A stretch of 40,530 bases of DNA from Deltaproteobacteria bacterium Ga0077539 (GCA_001465015.1 LNEO01000121.1:1-40530), one strand, 5' to 3'; counted from the stretch's first letter, positions 23,904 through 32,992 are shown. Notes: generated by a model from the sequence alone, not told the origin. Made by a program: numbers and translations.

Positions 23904-25490
23904 ATGCCAGCCGGGTACGTCGCGCTGGTGCTCCACGGACATCTTCCGTTCGTCAGGCACCCAGAACACAAAGACTTCCTCGAAGAGCGTTGGCTCTTCG
24001 AGGCGATCGCCGAGTGCTATTTGCCGATGATCCAGAGCTTCGAGCGACTCGAAGCGGATCACGTTCCGTTCGAGCTCACCTTCTCGCTGTCGCCGCCGCT
24101 CGTCGCGATGCTGAAGGACCCGACCCTGCGACGACGCTTCGAGCTTCACATGGAGAAGCTCGATCGGCTCGTGGACAAAGAGCTCGCGCGGACGCGCGGA
24201 GACCACACGTTCGAGCCGGTCGTTCTCTGGTACGAGCAGCACCAGAAGAACCTGTGGAAGACCTGGCGATCGATCCAAGGTGACGTCGTCGGAGCGCTCG
24301 CCGCCTGGGAGGCGATGGGGCGGCTCGAGCTGTGGACGTGCGGCGCGACGCACGGATTTTTTCCCGCTCTGTTGCATCACCCGCGGATGATTCACGCGCA
24401 GGTCGAGCTCGCGGTCGAGTCGCACACCCGCGCGACCGGACGAACCCCGCGCGGCATGTGGCTGCCCGAGTGCGGCTACGCCCCCGGCGTCGACAGCGTG
24501 CTGACCAAGCACGGAATCGCATACACAGCGCTCGAGTCGCACGCGATCGTCAACGCCAACCCTCGCCCGAGGTTCGGGACGGCGACGCCGATCATCACGC
24601 CCGAGGGACTCGCGTGCTTCGGCCGCGACGTGAGCGCCTCGCATCAAGTGTGGGCCGCTGAGGTCGGCTACCCTGGCGACGCGCTGTACCGCGAGTTCTA
24701 TCGTGACGTCGGCTTCGACAACCCCTACGAGGACGTCAGCGAGTTCGTCGCTGCGGACGGGACGCGGCAGAACACCGGTCTCAAGTACTACCGCGTGTCC
24801 GAGCGCGGCTCGCGCAAGCAGACGTACGACCCGTGGGCCGCGGCCGAGCGCACCAAGCTCCACGCCCTCGACTTCGTGTACGCGCGGCGCGCGCAGTTGA
24901 AGAGGCTCTCTGCGCGGATGGACACGGCGCCGATCGTGCTCGCTCCCTACGATGCAGAGCTGTTCGGCCACTGGTGGTTCGAAGGACCGCGGTGGATCGA
25001 GAACGTGTTTCGCGCGCTCGAACCCGTGCGGGCGGACCTCGAGCCGACGACGCTCGGGCGCTATCTCGCGCAACACCCAGTGCACGACGTGGGCGAGCCC
25101 GAGTCGAGCTCTTGGGGCGCCGGCGGATACGCGGGCGTGTGGCTCGATCCAGGGTCGAGCTGGATGCTCCGCCACGTCGATCACGCGTGCAGAGAGCTCG
25201 TCGACATCGCGAGGCACCACGCGATGGCGGGCGGAGTCCGACAGCGCATCGCGAAGCAAGCGGTGCGCGAGGTCATGCTGCTGTTGTCTTCGGACTGGGC
25301 GTTCTTGATCAAGACCGGCGGCGCGCCGCACTACGCGAGGGCGCGGTTCGAAGCGCACCTGGCGCGCTTTCGACGGCTCGGGCTGATGCTGTTGGGGGGC
25401 GACGCCGACACGAAGTGGCTGGCGGACCTCGAGTCGCGCGACAACATCTTCGACGAGGTCACCTTTCGCTGGGCCTTCGAGCCGCTCTGA
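23904..25490 (+). CDS. GH57 1,4-alpha-glucan branching enzyme
   Basis: 528 residues starting at MPAGYVALVLHGHLPFV; upstream codons in the frame are antisense to the ligase gene. Glycoside hydrolase family 57 signatures are present: HGHLPFVRHPEH (region I), WLPECGYAPG with the nucleophile Glu189, and APYDAELFGHWWFEG with the acid/base Asp350. These positions are close to Glu183 and Asp354 of the characterised Thermococcus TK1436 branching enzyme. The C-terminal SSWGAGGYAGVWLDPGSSWM region matches DUF1957-type branching enzymes. It would introduce alpha-1,6 branches in glycogen. No other glycogen gene is next to it. Expected in the cytoplasm; no signal peptide. Confidence 0.93.
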   Translation: MPAGYVALVLHGHLPFVRHPEHKDFLEERWLFEAIAECYLPMIQSFERLEADHVPFELTFSLSPPLVAMLKDPTLRRRFELHMEKLDRLVDKELARTRGDHTFEPVVLWYEQHQKNLWKTWRSIQGDVVGALAAWEAMGRLELWTCGATHGFFPALLHHPRMIHAQVELAVESHTRATGRTPRGMWLPECGYAPGVDSVLTKHGIAYTALESHAIVNANPRPRFGTATPIITPEGLACFGRDVSASHQVWAAEVGYPGDALYREFYRDVGFDNPYEDVSEFVAADGTRQNTGLKYYRVSERGSRKQTYDPWAAAERTKLHALDFVYARRAQLKRLSARMDTAPIVLAPYDAELFGHWWFEGPRWIENVFRALEPVRADLEPTTLGRYLAQHPVHDVGEPESSSWGAGGYAGVWLDPGSSWMLRHVDHACRELVDIARHHAMAGGVRQRIAKQAVREVMLLLSSDWAFLIKTGGAPHYARARFEAHLARFRRLGLMLLGGDADTKWLADLESRDNIFDEVTFRWAFEPL

Positions 25491-25560
25491 CGAGAGGTTT
25501 GGTGCAGCGAATTCGCCCATGGCTGCGCGCGCGTGATACGCCCGTCGCGCAGGAGTTTTC

Positions 25561-26460
25561 ATGGCCCGAGCACTTTCGTTCGATGGAGCGTTCACCGCGT
25601 TGGCGACGCCGTTTCGTGACGGCGCGATCGACTTTGCGTCGGTCGACCGGCTGATCGACTACCAAATCGCTGGCGGGATCAGCGGGGTCGTTCCCGTGGG
25701 AACGACCGGAGAATCGCCGGTGCTCGACAGCGACGAGGCCAAGGCCCTGATCGCGCACGTCGTGAAGCGGGTCGCGGGCCGGGCGACGGTGATCGCGGGC
25801 ACGGGGTCCAACGACACGAAGAAGACCATCGAGGCGACGCGCGCTGCGAAGGCCGCTGGAGCAGACGCCGCGATGGTGGTGATGCCCTACTACAACCGGC
25901 CCACGCAGGGCGGGTTGGTCGCGCACGTGCGCGCGGTGCACGACGGGACGGAGCTCCCGATCGTGCTCTACAACGTCCCGATCCGAACCTCGAGCGACCT
26001 CGGCCTCGAGGCGATCGTGGAGATCGCGAAGCACTGCCCGCGCGTCGTGGCCCTGAAAGAAGCCACTGGAAACGTTCTGCGAACGCAGTCCGTCGTTCAC
26101 GCGCTCGGCGATCGCATCGCGGTGCTCTCGGGCGACGACGCGCTCACGCTGGGCATTCTTGCCTGCGGCGGGCGCGGCGTGATCTCGGTCACGAGCAACG
26201 TCGCGCCTGCGCGGGTCGAGGCCGTGGTGAAGACGTTTCATCAGGGAGACCTCGCCGGCGCGCGCGCGAAGCACTTCGCGTTGCTGCCGCTGCACGAGGT
26301 GATGTTCGTCGAGAGCAACCCCGGTCCGGTGAAGGCAGCGCTCGAGCAGCTCGGCATTCTCGGGCCCGAGGTGCGGCTTCCGCTCGTGTGGCCGTCGGCC
26401 GCTTCGGTGACAAAGGTGCGTGACGAGCTGATCCGACAGGGCTTGCTCGGCGCGCGATGA
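25561..26460 (+). CDS. dapA: 4-hydroxy-tetrahydrodipicolinate synthase
   Basis: 299 residues, normal for DapA, which condenses pyruvate with aspartate semialdehyde in lysine/diaminopimelate synthesis. GCAGGAG precedes the ATG. Motifs: ALATPFRDGAIDFASVDRLI, VVPVGTTGESPVLD (GTTGE substrate site), MPYYNRPTQGG, LYNVPIRTSSDL with Tyr137, and VALKEATGN with the Schiff-base Lys166. IAVLSGDDALTLGILACGGRGVISVTSN completes the barrel. The catalytic set is intact. It lies 22 nt before dapB, so the pair forms an operon supplying peptidoglycan precursors; the gap to the GH57 gene is only 70 nt, so it may be co-transcribed with that too. Confidence 0.97.
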   Translation: MARALSFDGAFTALATPFRDGAIDFASVDRLIDYQIAGGISGVVPVGTTGESPVLDSDEAKALIAHVVKRVAGRATVIAGTGSNDTKKTIEATRAAKAAGADAAMVVMPYYNRPTQGGLVAHVRAVHDGTELPIVLYNVPIRTSSDLGLEAIVEIAKHCPRVVALKEATGNVLRTQSVVHALGDRIAVLSGDDALTLGILACGGRGVISVTSNVAPARVEAVVKTFHQGDLAGARAKHFALLPLHEVMFVESNPGPVKAALEQLGILGPEVRLPLVWPSAASVTKVRDELIRQGLLGAR

Positions 26461-26482
26461 CCGTGCTTGTGTGAGGGCAAGA

Positions 26483-27286
26483 ATGATTCACGTAGCGCTC
26501 GCTGGAGCATCGGGACGCATGGGCCGACAGGTGCTCGAACAGCTTCTTACGGCGACAGACCTCCGCCTCGTCGGGGCCCTCGAGAGCCCTCGCAACCCAG
26601 AGCTGGGAACGGACGCCGGCGCCCTCGTCGGTCGTCCAACCGGCGTTCGGCTGACCGATGACGTGCGCAAGGCGCTCGAAAAAGCGAAGGTTTGCGTGGA
26701 TTTCAGCGCTCCGGACGCGACGGCGTCCGTGCTGCGCGCCGCCGCCGAGCGAGGGATCGCGTGCGTGGTCGGCACCACGGGCCTCACGGACGAAGCGCGC
26801 GCCGCGATCGACGATGCGTCCAAGCGCGTCGCCGTGGTCGCCGCGCCCAACATGAGCGTGGGCGTGCAAGCGCTGGGGCAGCTCTTGCGACAGGCGATTT
26901 CGTTGCTCGGCAGCGACTTCGACCTCGAGATCATCGAGGCGCATCACAAGCACAAGGCCGACGCCCCGAGCGGAACCGCCCTTCGACTGCTCGAGATCGC
27001 CTGTTCGGCGAGAGAAGAGTCGAACGCGGAGGCCGTGGCAAAGCACGGTCGAAAGGGGCACCACGAGCAAAGAGCGCAGGGCGAAATCGGCGTTCACGCG
27101 GTTCGCGGCGGCGACATCGTGGGGGACCACACGATCATCCTGGCTGGAGAGGGCGAGCGCATCGAGCTCGTTCATCGCGCGACCTCGCGCGCCGTCTTCG
27201 CAGCTGGAGCGCTCCGGGCGGCGCGATGGGCGGTCGATCAGCCCCCCGGCCGCTACGGGATGGGAAACGTCCTCGGCCTGCGGTGA
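26483..27286 (+). CDS. dapB: 4-hydroxy-tetrahydrodipicolinate reductase
   Basis: 267 residues from the ATG at 26483, behind GAGGG; a GTG at 26471 would add four residues. DapB reduces the DapA product with NAD(P)H. The N-terminal Rossmann motif is VALAGASGRMGRQV, and VVGTTGLTDEARA and APNMSVGVQAL are conserved. The catalytic signature EAHHKHKADAPSGTALRL carries the active-site His and Lys. HAVRGGDIVGDHTIILAGEGE and the terminal FAAGALRAARW segment are typical. Length is close to the E. coli enzyme. Second gene of the dapA-dapB operon; the downstream membrane protein starts 40 nt later and may belong to the same transcript. Confidence 0.97.
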   Translation: MIHVALAGASGRMGRQVLEQLLTATDLRLVGALESPRNPELGTDAGALVGRPTGVRLTDDVRKALEKAKVCVDFSAPDATASVLRAAAERGIACVVGTTGLTDEARAAIDDASKRVAVVAAPNMSVGVQALGQLLRQAISLLGSDFDLEIIEAHHKHKADAPSGTALRLLEIACSAREESNAEAVAKHGRKGHHEQRAQGEIGVHAVRGGDIVGDHTIILAGEGERIELVHRATSRAVFAAGALRAARWAVDQPPGRYGMGNVLGLR

Positions 27287-27326
27287 ACGACGTCGTCGAC
27301 CAACAACCGTCGCGAGGAGAGCTCGA

Positions 27327-27896
27327 GTGCCGTTCGTCCTGCTTCTACTAGCGAACGCGGCGGTGGGGATCGCCGCCGCGCTCGCAGCAGAGGACGAGCT
27401 GCGCGCGAGCCCGCGAGGTCCGTGGGCGACGACTGCGTTTCGCGCGCTCGCCGCGCACCTGGCGCTCGCGTCGCTGCCGGTGGGGGCGTTCTGGCTCTGG
27501 CGCGCGCCAGATTGGACAGTGTCGTACCTCGCCCACGCGTCGCGGGCGCCCTCGCTGCTGCTCGCGACCATGGTCGCGACCCTCGCGGCCGCTGCGCTCG
27601 TCGGCTTTTCTCTGGGCGCGAGCGCCGTCACTGCGCACCGTCGCGAGTGGTTGCCCAAGGTGCTCGTCGCGATCGCGATCGTCGCGGTCGTGATCGTCCT
27701 GGTGACTCGGCGACGAATCGGGGTCGTCACGAGCTACGTTCATTTTCGAGGAGGCCTCGGACCGACTCCAGGAGAGCGAGTTTCTGGTCCCTGGTGGGTT
27801 TTGTCAGCGCTTGTTCCGTGGGCGGCGGGCGCGGCGGCGTTGGTCGGAGGGCTCTCTGCGCACAGACGCGCGTTGACGCTGAGAAATCGCGGGTGA
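27327..27896 (+). CDS. Hypothetical integral membrane protein, about five TM segments
   Basis: 189 residues, GTG start with a GGAGAG ribosome-binding site nearby. Hydrophobic stretches near residues 1-21, 38-58, 77-101, 112-128 and 157-178 predict about five membrane helices, separated by short Arg-rich cytoplasmic loops (TRRR, AHRRE). No known family signature. It follows dapB by 40 nt and precedes the DUF4398 lipoprotein gene by 35 nt on the same strand, so an inner-membrane role linked to envelope assembly is conceivable but unsupported by motif. Confidence 0.75.
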   Translation: MPFVLLLLANAAVGIAAALAAEDELRASPRGPWATTAFRALAAHLALASLPVGAFWLWRAPDWTVSYLAHASRAPSLLLATMVATLAAAALVGFSLGASAVTAHRREWLPKVLVAIAIVAVVIVLVTRRRIGVVTSYVHFRGGLGPTPGERVSGPWWVLSALVPWAAGAAALVGGLSAHRRALTLRNRG

Positions 27897-27931
27897 TAGC
27901 GTCGCGACCAAGGACGCGGAGGTCCACCAAG

Positions 27932-28297
27932 GTGCCGAGAATCTCCCGAAAAGCGATGTCGCTCGTGGTGTTGCTCAGCGCTGCGCCAGGCTGCGGCAGC
28001 GTGATGTACACGGCGAATATCCTCGGGGCGAGCTCTGCCCTCGAAGAAGCCAGGCTCGCCGAAGCAGAGCGCCTCAGCCCATACGAGTACTACTACGCGC
28101 GCGCCTGCTGGGAAAAAGCCCGTGAATCTGCGGGCGACGCCGAGTATCAGCACGCGGTCGAGCTCGCGGACTCGGCGAGAGAGCACGCGTTTCGCGCGCG
28201 CGACCTGGCCCGTGCCAGCGCTGCGTCGAGCGGAGGATCCGCCAGCACAGCCAACGCGGCCGCCGCCGGCCAGGGCTCGAGCAACGAGAATCGATGA
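27932..28297 (+). CDS. DUF4398-type lipoprotein
   Basis: 121 residues. The GTG at 27932 is preferred over the ATG at 27956 because GGAGG lies 9 nt upstream and because it supplies the basic n-region (PRISRK) of the signal peptide; the lipobox is APGC with Cys21. The mature part is helical: SSALEEARLAEAERLSPYEY, then YYARACWEKARESAGDAEY and HAVELADSAREHAFRARDLA. This is the DUF4398 pattern, which usually accompanies OmpA-type lipoproteins. A Ser/Ala/Gly-rich tail ends it. The stop overlaps the next gene's ATG (ATGA), so the two are translationally coupled and probably act together at the outer membrane. Confidence 0.82.
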   Translation: MPRISRKAMSLVVLLSAAPGCGSVMYTANILGASSALEEARLAEAERLSPYEYYYARACWEKARESAGDAEYQHAVELADSAREHAFRARDLARASAASSGGSASTANAAAAGQGSSNENR

Positions 28298-29421
28298 TGC
28301 GAAGGACACCCTGGTTCGCGCTGGTTTATTTTGCGTGCTTCGCGTTCTTCGTTCCGCTCTTCGCAGGGTGTGAAGCGTCCACGTCGCTGCGTGGTCGGAT
28401 CTCGTCGGTCGAGTCGACGCTGGATCAAGCTGAGCGAAACGGCGCGATGCGCTGCGCTCCTCGTGAGCTTGCGATCGGCCGAGCCGAGGCGCGATTTGCG
28501 GCGATCGAGCTCGACGAAGGCGACCTCATCCGGGCCAATCAGCACTTCGAGCAGGCAAACGCCCACGGGAGCTCGGCGCTGAGACTGTCGCCGCCCGATC
28601 GCTGCCTTCCTCGCGCCGCGACGCCGAGACCGCCTCCGCGGCCGGGCGATCGCGACGGCGACGGCTACCTCGACCCGGACGATCAGTGCCCGGACGAGCC
28701 CGAGAATTTCAACGCGTTTCGCGACGAAGACGGCTGCGCGGATGACCCGGACACCGACGGTGACGGCATTCCGGACGGCGTCGATCGCTGCGTGGTCGAG
28801 GCAGAAGACCGCGACAACTACCAGGACGACGACGGCTGCCCCGAGCCCGACAACGACGCTGATGGGATTCCGGACAGCCGCGATCGCTGCGTAAACGATC
28901 CGGAAGACATCGACACGTACCAGGACGACGACGGCTGCCAGGACGCCGACAACGACCAGGACACGGTGCTCGACACCGCGGACAACTGCCCGCTCGAGGC
29001 AGGCCCGCCAGATAACTCTGGCTGCCCGCCGGTGTTCCAGCACATCCAGGTCACGCAGCACGGCGTTCGCTTCCACGTCGAGTTCGACCTCAACCGCGCG
29101 ACGCTCAGGCCGAGCGCGACGGTGGTGCTCGACGAGGTCGTCCGGTTCTTGAACCAGCCGCAAAACCGCACGCTGCGCTACGAAGTCGGCGGCCACACCG
29201 ACAGCCGCGGCGGCCGCCGCCGCAACGAGCGCCTCTCGCTCGAGCGCGCGCAGTCCGTTCGCTCCTACCTGATCAGCCGCTCGATCGACCCGAGTCGAAT
29301 GACCTCGCGCGGCTACGGCCCGCGGGTCCCGATCGAGAGCAACACCTCCGAGGCTGGCCGCCAGTCCAATCGCCGCGTCGAGCTCAACGAGCTCGACGAG
29401 CGCGGCAACTTGCGACAGTAA
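28294..29421 (+). CDS. OmpA-family lipoprotein with thrombospondin type 3 repeats
   Basis: 375 residues. Lipobox LFAGC with Cys26. The next 90 residues are helical and resemble the DUF4398 protein just upstream. From about residue 118, four Ca-binding TSP3-like repeats follow (DRDGDGYLDPDDQCPDEPEN; DTDGDGIPDGVDRC; DNDADGIPDSRDRC; DNDQDTVLDTADNC), each closed by a D-D-G-C-type turn. The C-terminal OmpA domain has FHVEFDLNRATLRPSA, VGGHTDSRGGRRRNERLSLE, RAQSVRSYL and SNRRVEL, the peptidoglycan-binding signature. It should tether the outer membrane to the cell wall. Starts in an ATGA overlap with the DUF4398 gene. Confidence 0.92.
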   Translation: MMRRTPWFALVYFACFAFFVPLFAGCEASTSLRGRISSVESTLDQAERNGAMRCAPRELAIGRAEARFAAIELDEGDLIRANQHFEQANAHGSSALRLSPPDRCLPRAATPRPPPRPGDRDGDGYLDPDDQCPDEPENFNAFRDEDGCADDPDTDGDGIPDGVDRCVVEAEDRDNYQDDDGCPEPDNDADGIPDSRDRCVNDPEDIDTYQDDDGCQDADNDQDTVLDTADNCPLEAGPPDNSGCPPVFQHIQVTQHGVRFHVEFDLNRATLRPSATVVLDEVVRFLNQPQNRTLRYEVGGHTDSRGGRRRNERLSLERAQSVRSYLISRSIDPSRMTSRGYGPRVPIESNTSEAGRQSNRRVELNELDERGNLRQ

Positions 29422-29494
29422 CCGCTCGTGGGGGGCTCGAAACTGTCGCGTCGGGCGTAGGATTGGGTAGGATCGCGCCCGATTCGAACGGACA

Positions 29495-29508
29495 CCCCCT
29501 TCGGGGGG
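29495..29508. other. GC hairpin with TTCG tetraloop
   Basis: CCCCC-TTCG-GGGGG in the 183-bp gap between the OmpA gene and the next gene. A stable hairpin but without a T-run; it may be an attenuating or RNA-stabilising structure, or a terminator of unusual form. Confidence 0.35.
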
Positions 29509-29604
29509 CCACTCCGAATGCCCTCGAGATGCCCCCGTCAGCCGCTGGCCGACGAAGCCCCCAAATCCCGCCGTTTGTCGCGGCGTTGTGACGGACCTCC
29601 ACGC

Positions 29605-31485
29605 ATGAACCGCAGCCTACTTCGCGCTTCGATCGTCGCTTCGCTCTTGGTGATCGCCCCGCTCTCTGCCCACGCGCAACAACGCGACCGCGCGGTGCGC
29701 GGGATGATTCAGCAGGCGATGGAGGACTATCAAAACCTCGACGTCGACGGCGCGCTCAACCGCCTTCGCCTCGCGCTCAACTCCTGCGGTCAGCGCAACT
29801 GCTCGCCACAGATGCTCGCCCGCGTTCACCTCGCGATCGGCGTCGTCTCGGTGGGCGGGCAAAACGACTCGAACACAGGTATTCAAGAGTTCGAGCAAGC
29901 GCTGCGCCTCGATCCCAACGCTGAGCCCGACGCGATGCTCGTGACGCCCGAAATTACCGCAGCGTTTCAGCAGGCGCAGCGACGGGTCGGCGGCGGCACG
30001 GGCAGCACAGGCAACACAGGCAACACGGGCAACACGGGCAACACGGGCAACACAGGCAACACGGGCAACACGGGTAACACCGGCAACACGGGCAACACCG
30101 GGAGCACTGGGGGCGCCTCGGGTCCGCTGCTACACACTGCGGTGACCGAGCAGGTTGAAAACACGCCCATCCCTGTGTTCGTCGAGCCGCCGACGGGCTC
30201 GACGCCCGCGCGCGTCGTCGTTCACTACAAGGGGCTCGGGATGTCGCGCTTCGCCGAGGCGCCCGCGAGCCGCGTCGCCAACGGATTCGGCGTCGAGATT
30301 CCATGCGGACAGGTGATCGCACCGCACTTGGACTACTACGTCACTGCCCACGACGACGCGGGCACCACCATCGGAACCGCGGGCAGCGAGGATCAACCGT
30401 TTCGCGTCGAGATCGTTCGTGCGCGCACGAGGCCTGCCCCTGCGCTGCCTGGTCGGATGCCCCCCGAGGCGTGCGGAGAAGACTGCCCGCCAGGCATGAC
30501 CGGACCGCAGTGTCGTCGCGGCGGAGGCGCCGGCGGCCGAGGAAGCCGCGGTCTCGGTGACCCCTGCGATCAGGCCGAGCAGTGCTCGGAAGGGCTCACG
30601 TGCCGCGAGGGATCGTGCGCCACGGATACGTCTGGCGGCGGCGGCGGCGCGCCGAACAGCTGGTACCGATTCGGATTCGAGATCGGTGGCGGATTCGCAG
30701 CGGGCGTTCTCTCGCCGAGCGCCGTGAACATCGAGCAGCTCTTCACGGTCGCGGCCGAGGATCGCTTTCGCTACCAGCGCGGCGTGTTCTACGCCGAGGG
30801 TCGCTACGACGTGATTTGCTCCCGAGACTTCGGCGAGTGCGGCCTGCGCGGGACCGACGTCGGCAACCGCATCGAAAACGCAGGCGGAATCCGTCTGCTC
30901 GGCAGCGATATCGCTCCGGTGCCGGACCAGATGGGTCTCTTTCAGCCGACGGGCGACGGTTGCCTCGAGGGGTTTTCGTGTCCGCGGTTGTCTGGCGGAG
31001 GACTGACGCCCGGAGGGTTCGTGCACGTGACGGCGCGCGTGAACGTGCTCAAGCAGCTCGGGTTCGGCGCGTTTCTTCGGTTCAACCCGGACTTCGCGGG
31101 GGTGACCCGCTACATGAGCCCCGCGGGCAGCGTCGCGAGCAACGCCGGCATCCTGCCGATGATGATGTTCGGCCTGCGCGTGTACTACTCGGTGCTCGCT
31201 CCCGGCTTCGCCCGCGAAGGTCTCAGCATCGCGCCCTTCATCGGCGGCGGCTTCGGGCAGATCCAGTTTCGACCGTTCGGCTCGAGCAACGGGATGCCCA
31301 ACGCCCACGTCCGCTCGGGCACGCTGAACTTTCAAGCGGGCACCCGCGTCGAGTACGGGTTCGCTCGGATGTTCCACGTCGGCGGCGACCTCGCGCTGAA
31401 CTTCCAGCTCCCCGTCACGGCCCGCGCCCTCGAGACGTTCATCTTCGGGTTCGACCTCGCGGCCAACATCGGAATGCACTTCTGA
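29605..31485 (+). CDS. Exported TPR-like / beta-barrel protein with (GNT)n linker
   Basis: 626 residues from the ATG at 29605, which begins a clean Sec signal cleaved after SAHA (residue 24). Layout: a helical TPR-like region to about residue 130 (MEDYQNLDVDGALNRLRLAL, CGQRNCSPQML, QEFEQALRLDP); a linker of ten GNT tripeptides at 133-168; an Ig-like strand region (PIPVFVEPPTGSTPARVVVH; DYYVTAHDDAG); a Cys-rich knot (GDPCDQAEQCSEGLTCREGSC); and a C-terminal half rich in alternating strands and aromatics, ending NIGMHF, as expected for an outer-membrane barrel. The next gene is a paralog sharing all parts except the GNT linker. Function unknown; the start in the ORF upstream at 29518 lacks a signal peptide and was rejected. 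Confidence 0.85.
   Translation: MNRSLLRASIVASLLVIAPLSAHAQQRDRAVRGMIQQAMEDYQNLDVDGALNRLRLALNSCGQRNCSPQMLARVHLAIGVVSVGGQNDSNTGIQEFEQALRLDPNAEPDAMLVTPEITAAFQQAQRRVGGGTGSTGNTGNTGNTGNTGNTGNTGNTGNTGNTGNTGSTGGASGPLLHTAVTEQVENTPIPVFVEPPTGSTPARVVVHYKGLGMSRFAEAPASRVANGFGVEIPCGQVIAPHLDYYVTAHDDAGTTIGTAGSEDQPFRVEIVRARTRPAPALPGRMPPEACGEDCPPGMTGPQCRRGGGAGGRGSRGLGDPCDQAEQCSEGLTCREGSCATDTSGGGGGAPNSWYRFGFEIGGGFAAGVLSPSAVNIEQLFTVAAEDRFRYQRGVFYAEGRYDVICSRDFGECGLRGTDVGNRIENAGGIRLLGSDIAPVPDQMGLFQPTGDGCLEGFSCPRLSGGGLTPGGFVHVTARVNVLKQLGFGAFLRFNPDFAGVTRYMSPAGSVASNAGILPMMMFGLRVYYSVLAPGFAREGLSIAPFIGGGFGQIQFRPFGSSNGMPNAHVRSGTLNFQAGTRVEYGFARMFHVGGDLALNFQLPVTARALETFIFGFDLAANIGMHF
30001..30108 (+). repeat. 9-bp coding minisatellite (GNT)10
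   Basis: Twelve consecutive 9-bp units of the form GGCAACACG: ten encode Gly-Asn-Thr and one at each end encodes Gly-Ser-Thr. Third-position variation is limited, so the array is young or under gene conversion. It forms a flexible linker in the TPR/beta-barrel protein. Confidence 0.92.
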
Positions 31486-31495
31486 GCGCGCGATC

Positions 31496-32992
31496 GTGAT
31501 CGGGACCCGTCTGCGCATCGCTCGCCAATCGCGCCAACGGCGCCTATCGACGCTCGCCCTCGTCGCGTCGATGGCGCTCGCGGTGGGCCCGAAGCTCGCG
31601 TCCGCGCAGAGCTCGGGCGAACAAGACACACGCGCGCGCGAGTCGCTTCGAAGCGCGCAGGATGCGTACCAAAACCTCGACCTCGACGGCGCTTCGGCGC
31701 GCGTGCGCGAGGCCAGGCGCCGCTGTGGCCGCAGCGGTTGCTCGCCGCGCGTGATCGCAGAGATCGCGTTGATGGACGGCGTGATCGCCGTCGGCGGTCG
31801 CAGCGACCAGGACGCGGGATTGAGGGCCTTCTCCGAAGCGGTCCGCAGCGATCCGCGCGTGACGATCGACCCGACCATCGCGACACCAGAAATCAACACG
31901 GTCTTCTCGCGCGCTCGTCGTCAAGCGCGCGGCGAGGTCCCGGCGCTGCTCCACGAGCCTGTGCAAGAGCAGCTCGCGCGCGCGCCGATTCCGATCTCGG
32001 TCGAGACCGGACAGATCGCGCCCGCGCGCGTCGAGCTCTCGTATCGGGTCGGAGAAGACGCGCCGTGGCGCCGGCTGCGGATGGAGCGCCTCGGACGTGC
32101 CTGGGGCGTCGAGATCCCGTGTGACGTCACGCGATCCGCTCGCGCGGTGGACTACTACGTGACCGCGTACGACCCGACCGACGCGACGATGAGCGAGGCC
32201 GGCAACGACGAGACGCCCCTGCGCGTGACGATCGTATCGCAGCGAACGCGGCCAGCGCCCACCCTGCCCGGACGGCTGCCGCCCGACGTGTGCCGTGACG
32301 CTTCGGACCGCGCGGCGGAGGGGGGATCGTGCACCGCCGACCCGCAGTGCGCCGAAGGACTCGTCTGCCGCGAAAGCGTGTGCTCGCGGCCTCCGCCTCC
32401 GCGGCCGTCGGTTCCGCTGCTCGAGGTCGAGCTCGGCGGCGGGTTGGGCCTCGTGTCGGTGCCGGGAACGCCCGCTTACGATCAAGCGGTCCGCATCGAC
32501 CCGATGAACCCGATGTCACCCGCCGCGTGCGCGATGGTGTCCTGTCCATCGATGACGGGCGGGCTGTCGCTGACGGGCTACCTGATTCCGTCCGTTCGCG
32601 TGCACTTTGCGCAGCGCTTCGGGATCGGCCTGAGCTTTCGCATTCAACCGGACGCCGGACCTCGCACGACGCTGTCGAACCTCTTGATCGCGCTGCGCGG
32701 TTATTTCGCGGTCACGAGCGGAGGCTTCGCGCGGACCGGGCTCGTCGGCGCGCTGTTCGCGGGGACGGGCGTCGGGCAAATCTCTGCGCGCGCTCCGGGG
32801 TACGAAGGGCAGCCCTTTCCGGAGACGGGCCACGTGATCTCGGGGCTCAACAGCATTCAAGCCGGCGGACGAATCGAGTACGGCGTCGGGCCAGGGTTTC
32901 GCTTCGGAGGAGACGTCGCGCTGCAGTTTTTGTTTCCTCGCTTCGTGTTCAGCGCCGACATCACGGCCTTCGTAGGCATCGCGTTTCTGTGA
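31496..32992 (+). CDS. Paralog of the upstream TPR-like / beta-barrel protein, without the GNT linker
   Basis: 498 residues, GTG start 10 nt after the upstream stop. The n-region is long and basic, and the signal is probably cleaved after LASA (residue 37). The N-terminal part aligns with the upstream protein (AYQNLDLDGASARVREA; CGRSGCSPRV; VGGRSDQDAGLRAFSEAVR; TPEINTVFSRARRQ). So do the Ig-like region (PIPISVETGQIAPARVELSY; VDYYVTAYDPTDA), the RTRPAPTLPGRLPP segment and the Cys motif (CTADPQCAEGLVCRESVC). The barrel half is shorter, ending AFVGIAFL. This is a tandem duplication followed by divergence. Function unknown; the proteins may form a hetero-oligomer or serve as alternates. Confidence 0.85.
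   Translation: MIGTRLRIARQSRQRRLSTLALVASMALAVGPKLASAQSSGEQDTRARESLRSAQDAYQNLDLDGASARVREARRRCGRSGCSPRVIAEIALMDGVIAVGGRSDQDAGLRAFSEAVRSDPRVTIDPTIATPEINTVFSRARRQARGEVPALLHEPVQEQLARAPIPISVETGQIAPARVELSYRVGEDAPWRRLRMERLGRAWGVEIPCDVTRSARAVDYYVTAYDPTDATMSEAGNDETPLRVTIVSQRTRPAPTLPGRLPPDVCRDASDRAAEGGSCTADPQCAEGLVCRESVCSRPPPPRPSVPLLEVELGGGLGLVSVPGTPAYDQAVRIDPMNPMSPAACAMVSCPSMTGGLSLTGYLIPSVRVHFAQRFGIGLSFRIQPDAGPRTTLSNLLIALRGYFAVTSGGFARTGLVGALFAGTGVGQISARAPGYEGQPFPETGHVISGLNSIQAGGRIEYGVGPGFRFGGDVALQFLFPRFVFSADITAFVGIAFL

Noticed and set aside
30001..30108. CRISPR-like short repeat array
   Set aside because: Contiguous 9-bp units without spacers, in frame inside a gene; a coding minisatellite.
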